Assembly (NCBI GenBank): GCA_020628755.1
Contig: JAHDEQ010000140.1
Span: 1 to 11,407, forward strand
Length of the DNA: 11,407 nucleotides
Reading direction: 5' to 3'
DNA from: Saprospiraceae bacterium
GTDB taxonomy: Bacteria > Bacteroidota > Bacteroidia > Chitinophagales > Saprospiraceae
Part shown: positions 6,880 to 11,407 of the stretch, piece after piece
How positions within the stretch are numbered: the stretch's first letter is position 1
Layout: the number at the start of each line of letters is the position of its first letter
Made by a program: the position numbers and the translations under genes
Notes under the pieces: model-generated
What the model was told of the DNA's origin: nothing
What the model saw: only the letters and a program-made list of their open reading frames with translations
Databases searched by the model: none

Positions 6880-7750
6880 AATTGGTGGCGTACCCGAACA
6901 TTTCAATTTGCCGATACACAAAGCCATCGAAAATGGTGAATTTGCAGAGCGAGGCATCGAAGTAGAATGGATTACGTTTAAGGGTGGAACAGGACAAATG
7001 ACCAAAGCTCTACGAGCCAACGAAGTGGACATTTGCATACTTTTGACCGAAGGTATTATTACCGATATTATTCGAGGCAACGCAAGCAAAATCATTTCTT
7101 TGTATGTGACGACTCCACTAACTTGGGGCGTGCATACGGGAGCTAAAAATACGCTGGATAATTACCAACACATTTTTGATAAAAAATATGGAATCAGTCG
7201 GTTTGGCTCTGGCTCACATCTTATGGCAATTGTAGATGCCAACAGCAAGGGACATCAGATAGACAAAGAGCAATTTCAAATCATCAAAAACTTAGATGGT
7301 GCATTAGAATCGCTTCAAAACTTGGAAACCGATGTTTTTTATTGGGAAAAATATACTACAAAACCCTTTGTAGATTCAGGCTTGCTACGACGTGTAGGCG
7401 AATATAAAACGCCCTGGCCTTGCTTCGTTATGGCAGCCCGAGACGAGATTTTGGATAGCGAACCCGAAATGATTATCCGAATTTTGCGGACGATTCATGA
7501 CAGTTGTGACCGTTTTATGCAAGACGAAAACAGTATTGAAGAAGTAAGCAAACGCTACCAATTAGAACTTGCGGACACAGAGCGTTGGTATCATAGCACG
7601 GCTTGGGCAGCACACGGTTGGGTCTCCGACAAAATGCTAAAAAGTGTGGTTTATCACCTAAAAATTGCTGGCATTATTGATAAAACGCAAGAAATTCCTG
7701 ATTTGGTTTGGAAGCGTAAAGCTCATTCTGCGCCAGCCACACGTACATAA
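6860..7750 (+). CDS. Periplasmic-binding-protein-fold protein (NMT1/CA3427-like) without signal peptide
   Basis: This 296-aa protein resembles type 2 substrate-binding proteins of the NMT1/SsuA/ThiY kind. Visible family-like features are an opening beta strand followed by a ligand-pocket segment (IRIGGVPEHFNLPIHKAIENG from residue 6), GIEVEWITFKGGTGQM (32-47), a segment with T63-E64-G65, a second-lobe start SRFGSGSHLMA (113-123), DVFYWEKYTTKP (158-169) and TPWPCFVMAARDEIL (184-198). There is no signal peptide and no lipobox, so it is probably cytosolic. From memory, fungal CA3427 and bacterial relatives are such cytosolic proteins; I have not been able to check this. No ABC ATPase or permease gene is nearby. 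The ATG at 6860 overlaps the end of the membrane protein gene by 20 bases, so the two are probably co-translated. Ligand unknown: a thiamin-pyrimidine-like or sulfonate-like compound would fit the wider family, but nothing here decides it. The 3' end overlaps the opposing lipoprotein gene. Confidence 0.85.
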   Translation: MDLKKIRIGGVPEHFNLPIHKAIENGEFAERGIEVEWITFKGGTGQMTKALRANEVDICILLTEGIITDIIRGNASKIISLYVTTPLTWGVHTGAKNTLDNYQHIFDKKYGISRFGSGSHLMAIVDANSKGHQIDKEQFQIIKNLDGALESLQNLETDVFYWEKYTTKPFVDSGLLRRVGEYKTPWPCFVMAARDEILDSEPEMIIRILRTIHDSCDRFMQDENSIEEVSKRYQLELADTERWYHSTAWAAHGWVSDKMLKSVVYHLKIAGIIDKTQEIPDLVWKRKAHSAPATRT

Positions 7751-8076
7751 ATATTGCCAGGCGGAGTTCTTAAAATTTGGTCTTTGGCTAATAGATAAGA
7801 CAAAGTTGTTCCTTCTTTTTGATTTGGCATCAAGCGAATAACACGTTGGTCAGCATTAACTTTCCAAGTTTCTTGCTCAAAAGGGTAAGTATTGTTTTGA
7901 CCTAAATTTTTGCCCGAAAAACCCGTCGTGGTTTGGGTGATTTCCCATTTTTCATTTGGATTTTTTTGATTTTGCCAAACACCGACAAAAGCCTTGGAAC
8001 GTTCATCAGAGGTACAACTATTTGTTAATACTAAAACGAAAAGAATAAGAAGAAAAGGGAGGTTTGATGATTTCAT
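7723..8076 (-). CDS. Small lipoprotein, lipocalin-like beta protein of unknown function
   Basis: This 117-aa protein has a short lipoprotein signal: MKSSNLPFLLILFVLVLTNSC, with Cys21 as the probable lipidated residue. The lipobox TNSC is not ideal but is acceptable for Bacteroidota. After the Cys comes TSDERS, an acidic stretch resembling the surface-export signal (LES) described for Bacteroidota lipoproteins, so surface exposure is possible (inference). The rest (GVWQNQ, KWEIT, GFSGKN, then alternating hydrophobic strands) looks like a small beta-barrel or lipocalin-like domain, though I cannot name a family. I chose the ATG at 8076, because it starts the signal directly; an in-frame ATG at 8106 would add ten residues. 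Its 3' end overlaps the convergent binding-protein gene by 28 bp, and it is divergent from the aldo/keto reductase gene with a 73-base gap. Confidence 0.75.
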   Translation of the reverse strand: MKSSNLPFLLILFVLVLTNSCTSDERSKAFVGVWQNQKNPNEKWEITQTTTGFSGKNLGQNNTYPFEQETWKVNADQRVIRLMPNQKEGTTLSYLLAKDQILRTPPGNIYVRVAGAE

Positions 8077-8149
8077 TTTTAATTTGATTGAATTTGAGAG
8101 CCTCAAAGTACAATTTTTTTATCTTCACCAAAAATAAAAATCAAAACTT

Positions 8150-9133
8150 ATGGAATATAAACGATTAGGAAAATCTGGTTTGCAAGTCAGTACGCTCTCG
8201 CTTGGGAGTTGGCTTACCTTTGGTAAGCAAATTGGCGATGATATTGCTGAAAAATTGATGGTTTTGGCTTATGAAAAAGGAGTCAATTTTTTTGATAATG
8301 CTGAAATCTACGCTCGTGGCGAATCCGAACGTGTCATGGGTAAAATCCTAAAAAAACTCAATTGGGATAGAACTTCTTATGTCGTTTCGAGCAAAGTCTA
8401 TTTTGGCGATGGTCGAAAATTGCCCAACCAAACAGGACTAAGTCGTAAACATATTTTTGAGGCTTGCGATGCTGCTTTAAAGCGTTTGCAAGTTGATTAT
8501 TTGGACTTATTTTTCTGCCATCGTCCCGATAAAAATACACCAATCGAAGAGACAGTTTGGGCAATGAATCATTTGATTCAACAAGGTAAAATTTTATATT
8601 GGGGAACTTCTGAATGGTCGGCTCAAGAAATTATGGAAGCGCATATGGTAGCGAGAGATTTGCGCCTTATTGGTCCAACAATGGAACAACCACAATATAA
8701 TATGTTTCATAGAGACAAATTAGAGGTGGAATACAGCCAAATATTTAAAACGGTTGGTTTGGGAACAACAATTTGGTCGCCCCTAGCTTCGGGCGTTTTA
8801 ACAGATAAATATCTCGGAAAATTCCCGAAAGGAACTCGCTTAGGTATGGAAGGTTTGGAATGGCTCAAAGAGCGTTCTTTGTCGGTTGAGCGTATAGAAA
8901 AGGCTCAACTTTTAAATGAATTGGCTCTGGAATTGGGTACTTCTCTGCCCAAATTAGCGATTGCTTGGTGTGCTAAAAATCCTAATGTAAGTACGATAAT
9001 TTTGGGAGCGTCTAAGGTTCATCACTTGGAAGAAACTTTAAGTTCTTTGGATGTTTTACCCTTACTTACGGATGAGATTACAGAAAAAATTGAAGGAATT
9101 TTGGGAAATAAACCAGTTCCTCCGATGTTTTAG
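8150..9133 (+). CDS. Aldo/keto reductase, Kv-beta/YghZ-like
   Basis: This 327-aa NADPH-dependent oxidoreductase has the aldo/keto reductase TIM-barrel fold and reduces aldehydes or ketones in the cytosol. The catalytic tetrad is complete: D49 (FFDNAEIY), Y54, K82 (VSSKVYF) and H124 (DLFFCHRPD). Further family marks are LGKSGLQVSTLSLGSW at the N-terminus, RLQVDYLDL (112-120), WGTSEWSA, WSPLASGVLTDKY in the cofactor-binding region, and LGASKVHHLEETL near the C-terminus. The WSPLASG-LTDKY and GASK...LEE segments and the length match the voltage-gated potassium channel beta-subunit-like subgroup (AKR6/AKR14, including E. coli YghZ) better than the AKR3/5 groups. The natural substrate is unknown; relatives act on methylglyoxal and other reactive carbonyls. 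It stands alone, divergent from the lipoprotein gene and ending at a strong hairpin. Confidence 0.94.
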   Translation: MEYKRLGKSGLQVSTLSLGSWLTFGKQIGDDIAEKLMVLAYEKGVNFFDNAEIYARGESERVMGKILKKLNWDRTSYVVSSKVYFGDGRKLPNQTGLSRKHIFEACDAALKRLQVDYLDLFFCHRPDKNTPIEETVWAMNHLIQQGKILYWGTSEWSAQEIMEAHMVARDLRLIGPTMEQPQYNMFHRDKLEVEYSQIFKTVGLGTTIWSPLASGVLTDKYLGKFPKGTRLGMEGLEWLKERSLSVERIEKAQLLNELALELGTSLPKLAIAWCAKNPNVSTIILGASKVHHLEETLSSLDVLPLLTDEITEKIEGILGNKPVPPMF

Positions 9134-9141
9134 AAAAAGAA

Positions 9142-9195
9142 TGTATCACAAACTTTAGTCTGTAAAACAAGTTACAGACTAAAGTTTGTGATGCA
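9142..9195. terminator. Strong hairpin between convergent aldo/keto reductase and ftsY genes
   Basis: A perfect 21-bp stem (9145-9165 with 9172-9192) encloses the loop AACAAG. It extends to about 24 pairs (9142-9195) with one G-T pair. It begins eight bases after the reductase stop and ends three bases before the ftsY stop codon, so it can terminate both transcripts. Its core ACTTTAGTCTG resembles a second hairpin at 10272-10289, so it may also be a dispersed REP-like palindrome put to use as a terminator. On the minus strand it is followed by a short T-run. Confidence 0.8.
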
Positions 9196-9198
9196 AAT

Positions 9199-10176
9199 TT
9201 ACTGTATTTTCGATTTATCACTTTTCTTAAAAAGCGAATCTACAAAGGCACGTTTGTTAAAGATTTGAAGCATATCCATACCTTCGCCCACACCAATGTA
9301 TTTGATTGGAATTTTGAATTGGTCAGAAATACCAATTGCAACTCCACCTTTGGCCGTACCATCTAACTTGGTGAGAGCCAGGGAAGTAACCTCTGTTGCT
9401 TCCGAAAATTGTGTACACTGTTCTATTGCATTTTGGCCAGTTGTCGCATCCAACACGAGCATCACTTCATCGGGCGAACCTTCCATACGTTTACCCATTG
9501 AGCGTTTGATTTTAGATAACTCTTGCATCAGGCCTTTTTTGGTATGTAAACGACCAGCTGTGTCCACAATTGCGATGTCGCAATTGTGCTGGACAGCATA
9601 GTTAACGGTTTCGTAAGCAACCGCCGCAGGATCGGTATTCATTCCTTTGGCATAAAAATCACAGCCTACTCGATCTGCCCAAATTTGCAATTGGTCAACT
9701 GCCGCAGCACGAAAAGTATCGCCTGCCCCTATGACCACTTTTTTACCTCTTTGAACGTACTGGTGCGCCAATTTTCCAATGGTAGTTGTTTTACCAACGC
9801 CATTGACTCCCACGACCAATAAGGTATAAGGTCTGCCTTTATCGGGAAAGGTAAAATCTTCGAGTTGTTCAGTATTCGTTTCTGCAAGAAGCTGTACGAT
9901 TTCGTCTCGTAAAATCTCGTTGAGTTCTGCGGCATTGACGTATTTATCTCGTGCAACACGAGCTTCTATACGTTCGATTATTTTTACAGTAGTGTCTAGT
10001 CCAACATCAGAAGTAATCAGAATTTGTTCGAGTTCATCAAGGACTTCAATATCAACAGTTGATTTTCCAGCAACGGCTTTGGATATTTTACCAAAGATAC
10101 TGTCCTTGGTTTTTTCGAGACCTTTGTCGAGATCTTCTTCTTTCTTTTTAGAAAAAAACTTTTTAAAAAAGCTCAT
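9199..10176 (-). CDS. ftsY: Signal recognition particle receptor FtsY
   Basis: This 325-aa SRP-receptor GTPase docks ribosome-nascent-chain-SRP complexes at the inner membrane next to SecYEG. Domains: a short charged, Lys-rich N-terminal segment (1-20, FFKKFFSKKK) that probably binds lipid; the helical N domain (about 21-100); and the G domain (about 112-318) with the P-loop GVNGVGKTT (123-131), DTFRAAA (153-159, insertion-box region), DTAGRLH (205-211), TKLDGTAKGG (269-278) and GVGEGMDML (296-304). All SRP-GTPase motifs are intact. The long acidic A domain of E. coli FtsY is absent, as is usual in compact FtsY proteins. The ATG at 10176 is supported by the amphipathic start. The gene follows rpmB, rpmG and the DUF4295 gene on the same strand, but a 291-base gap with a terminator-like hairpin separates it from them. 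Confidence 0.98.
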   Translation of the reverse strand: MSFFKKFFSKKKEEDLDKGLEKTKDSIFGKISKAVAGKSTVDIEVLDELEQILITSDVGLDTTVKIIERIEARVARDKYVNAAELNEILRDEIVQLLAETNTEQLEDFTFPDKGRPYTLLVVGVNGVGKTTTIGKLAHQYVQRGKKVVIGAGDTFRAAAVDQLQIWADRVGCDFYAKGMNTDPAAVAYETVNYAVQHNCDIAIVDTAGRLHTKKGLMQELSKIKRSMGKRMEGSPDEVMLVLDATTGQNAIEQCTQFSEATEVTSLALTKLDGTAKGGVAIGISDQFKIPIKYIGVGEGMDMLQIFNKRAFVDSLFKKSDKSKIQ

Positions 10177-10271
10177 ACGGTTTTGAATGTTAGTGTAACT
10201 GTTATTAAATACCGTGTAACAAAAATTATTAAAAAAAAATAAGGGTTGCTTTAGCTGCCATTCTAGATTTT

Positions 10272-10289
10272 CAGCGACTAAAGTCGCTG
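10272..10289. repeat. Short palindrome CAGCGACT-AA-AGTCGCTG, REP-like candidate
   Basis: A perfect 8-bp GC-rich stem with a two-base centre stands out in an AT-rich intergenic region. Its core ACTAAAGT is the same as that of the hairpin at 9142-9195. A weaker relative with the core GCTTTAGC, built around TTGCTTTAGCTGCC, lies at 10246-10259; its stem has mismatches. The tight spacing resembles the paired palindromes of REP elements. It lies in the 5' region of ftsY and could also affect that transcript. Confidence 0.45.
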
Positions 10290-10382
10290 TTACGGATAAT
10301 TTTAAATTTATTTTCGTTCAACAGTATTAAAACAGTTGGAAATTAATTATAGTTTTCTCATTTCATCTTTCTACAACTACAG

Positions 10383-10416
10383 AAAGGCTTTTCTTAACAC
10401 TAAGAAAAGCCTTTTT
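10383..10416. terminator. Terminator hairpin after the rpmB-rpmG-DUF4295 group
   Basis: AAAGGCTTTTCTTA (10383-10396) and TAAGAAAAGCCTTT (10401-10414) form a perfect 14-bp stem with the loop ACAC. It lies about 50 bases downstream (minus strand) of the DUF4295 stop and upstream of ftsY. The T-run is stronger on the plus strand (TTTTT), but no plus-strand gene lies immediately before it, so I read it as the end of the ribosomal-protein transcript, perhaps only partly effective before ftsY. Two further short stems (10422-10442 and 10452-10466) lie between it and the stop. The gap 10177-10467 holds no gene that I can see. Confidence 0.6.
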
Positions 10417-10467
10417 GATGGACTATTTTGATAACAAATAGTTTGATAAAAATACTTCTAAAGTATC

Positions 10468-10644
10468 TTATTTTTTATCAGCGAAAAACTCTTTCACTTT
10501 GTCTTTGTGTATCATCACTTCCTTATAAGTGTATTTACCTGTAACAGGATTTTTGATACTTTTAATAACTTTTACAAAATCTCTACCCGAACCTGCATTC
10601 GCGGCACGCTGTGCTACACGGGCGTTTTTAGATACTTTAGCCAT
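10468..10644 (-). CDS. DUF4295 protein, small basic ribosome-associated protein (probable bL38)
   Basis: This short gene encodes 58 residues beginning MAKVSKNARVAQRAANAGSG, followed by RDFVKVIKSIKNP, a TGKYTYKE turn and a Lys-rich end (VKEFFADKK). It is strongly basic, with the look of a ribosomal protein. The sequence and its place directly after rpmG match the Bacteroidota-specific DUF4295 family. I recall that the Flavobacterium johnsoniae ribosome structure revealed an extra large-subunit protein named bL38, and I believe it is this family; that link is from memory. The start ATG at 10644 is the only reasonable one, with no Shine-Dalgarno. It follows rpmG by 63 bases and is probably co-transcribed with it. 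Confidence 0.9.
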   Translation of the reverse strand: MAKVSKNARVAQRAANAGSGRDFVKVIKSIKNPVTGKYTYKEVMIHKDKVKEFFADKK

Positions 10645-10707
10645 GATAATTTTTTTAAATGATTAAACAAAAATTTTAACCAGTAAAATCGGATTGGGTG
10701 AAGAAAA

Positions 10708-10896
10708 TTACTTGATTTCTTTATGAACCGTCATTTTCTTCAATATCGGGTTGTATTTTTTAATCTCCAAGCGATCTGGAGTATTTTTTCTGTTTTTCTG
10801 CGTAACATAACGAGATGTACCTGGCATACCACTTGATTTGTGCTCAGTGCATTCCAAGATAATCTGTATTCTATTACCTTTTGACTTCTTTGCCAT
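10708..10896 (-). CDS. rpmG: 50S ribosomal protein L33 (bL33)
   Basis: This 62-aa bL33 sits in the large subunit near the E site. The start [16 protein letters not shown], the segment [23 protein letters not shown] and the C-terminal VHKE fit the family. Zinc-binding forms of bL33 have two CxxC pairs; here only C16 remains, so this is a zinc-independent (C-minus type) version. It lies between rpmB and the DUF4295 gene, with a 139-base gap to rpmB that contains its own candidate promoter. Confidence 0.96.
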   Translation of the reverse strand: MAKKSKGNRIQIILECTEHKSSGMPGTSRYVTQKNRKNTPDRLEIKKYNPILKKMTVHKEIK

Positions 10897-10943
10897 TATA
10901 ATTAATTATGATTCTTTGACCTTTTCTGTAAAATATTTCCATC

Positions 10944-10951
10944 CAAATCTA
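10944..10951 (-). promoter_or_regulatory. Candidate internal promoter for rpmG
   Basis: On the minus strand 10951-10944 reads TAGATTTG, an exact TAnnTTTG -7 box, 47 bases before the rpmG ATG. The unusually long rpmB-rpmG gap (139 bases) leaves room for it. I see no -33 TTTG. A transcript from here would carry rpmG and the DUF4295 gene without rpmB. Confidence 0.4.
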
Positions 10952-11035
10952 AAATTGTTCACTTCCTACGGTCGTTCTCTCTTTTATTTTGAACGGAACA
11001 CAGATTTTGTCAAAGAAGGTTAATTTTTAAAAATT

Positions 11036-11293
11036 CTATTTAATATTTAGCTTTACACCAGTATCTACACCAGCTCTTTCCAACTTTTTCAAGTAAGCAA
11101 AAATACCCAAACGATTGATATTACGAACTGCTTTAGAAGATACTTTGAGTGTAACCCACTGATCTGTTTCAGGGATAAAGAAACGCTTTTTTTGCAAATT
11201 TGGCAAAAAACGACGTTTGGTTTTTCTATTTGAGTGGGAAACATTATTACCTGTTATTGGTCTTTTTCCCGTTAGTTGACAAACTCTTGACAT
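11036..11293 (-). CDS. rpmB: 50S ribosomal protein L28 (bL28)
   Basis: This 85-aa bL28 has the family's conserved start [20 protein letters not shown] and the following [14 protein letters not shown], then [14 protein letters not shown], matching E. coli bL28 closely in pattern and length. It is a component of the large ribosomal subunit. The stop is TAG. It is the first gene of the minus-strand block rpmB-rpmG-DUF4295 and has a good promoter at the window edge. Confidence 0.97.
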   Translation of the reverse strand: MSRVCQLTGKRPITGNNVSHSNRKTKRRFLPNLQKKRFFIPETDQWVTLKVSSKAVRNINRLGIFAYLKKLERAGVDTGVKLNIK

Positions 11294-11376
11294 TTTATAA
11301 ATTATTTTAATCCAATCGCAGCACTAAAATTCCTTTTTAAAACCGCAAATAAATTATAGTTTAACAAAAAGCGATG

Positions 11377-11407
11377 CAAAGGTATAAAAATAAATTGTAA
11401 TGGACAA
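11377..11407 (-). promoter_or_regulatory. Promoter of rpmB
   Basis: On the minus strand TACCTTTG (11384-11377) matches TAnnTTTG. Twenty bases upstream of it TTG lies at the very edge (11407-11405), fitting the Bacteroidota -33 TTTG at about the usual spacing; the window ends before the fourth base can be seen. The leader to the ATG at 11293 would be about 75 nt of AT-rich sequence, with no recognisable riboswitch or leader-binding structure. Confidence 0.6.

Noticed and set aside
8077..8106. ATG start extending the lipoprotein by ten residues
   Set aside because: It would put a polar stretch before a complete lipoprotein signal peptide.
9920..10186. Plus-strand open frame of 88 codons opposite ftsY
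   Set aside because: Low-complexity Ser/Arg-rich translation entirely antisense to a certain gene; a shadow.
10220..10228. TAATTTTTG on the minus strand upstream of ftsY as a promoter
   Set aside because: One base too long for TAnnTTTG and without a -33 box; too weak in such AT-rich DNA, though ftsY may still have its own promoter in this gap.
10422..10466. Two short stems (ACTATTT/AAATAGT and ATACTT/AAGTAT) after the DUF4295 gene
   Set aside because: All-AT or short stems of 6-7 bp are expected by chance here; the neighbouring 14-bp stem is the credible terminator.
10838..11023. Plus-strand open frame covering the rpmG-rpmB gap
   Set aside because: It starts inside rpmG on the other strand, has no family-like features or promoter, and the gap is better explained as a regulatory region.
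1..11407. tRNA, rRNA, CRISPR array, transposase or defence genes
   Set aside because: I looked for cloverleaf-like stretches, regularly spaced repeats and transposase-type or nuclease-type motifs and saw none.

Overview
The window looks like ordinary chromosomal DNA from a low-GC member of the Bacteroidota. Four things point there: a secreted protein ending in a type IX secretion (T9SS, Por) sorting domain; promoter boxes of the Bacteroidota form TAnnTTTG; start codons without clear Shine-Dalgarno sequences; and the block rpmB-rpmG-DUF4295 gene-ftsY, whose third gene is known to me only from this phylum. I cannot assign a genus.

Left part (1-3330, plus strand). A large secreted protein carries a lamin-tail domain, a chitobiase-C-terminal-like domain, a CotH kinase-like domain, a bacterial repeat domain and a T9SS tail. 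It is followed by a small secreted protein of unknown function. Between them lies a long imperfect inverted repeat whose right arm runs into the small gene's first codons. A perfect 38-bp palindrome closes this part.

Middle (3336-8149). A minus-strand pair encodes an exported M20 amidohydrolase and, upstream of it, a histidine-phosphatase-fold protein with an altered second catalytic motif. Divergent from this pair is a plus-strand pair: a polytopic membrane protein of unknown function overlapping by 20 bp a periplasmic-binding-protein-fold protein that has no signal peptide. The end of the latter overlaps tail-to-tail by 28 bp with a small lipoprotein gene on the minus strand.

Right part (8150-11407). 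A plus-strand aldo/keto reductase ends at a strong hairpin that it shares with the convergent ftsY. Upstream of ftsY, all on the minus strand, are the 58-aa DUF4295 gene, rpmG (bL33) and rpmB (bL28). This is a translation and membrane-targeting housekeeping block. A terminator-like hairpin lies between the DUF4295 gene and ftsY, so ftsY may be a separate transcript. A canonical promoter precedes rpmB at the window edge.

I found no tRNA, rRNA, CRISPR array, intact insertion sequence or obvious defence system. The points most worth a second look are the inverted duplication at 2713-2936, two hairpins that share an ACTTTAGT core and may be REP-like elements, and the membrane protein plus cytosolic binding-protein pair. 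None of these amounts to a demonstrated new system.
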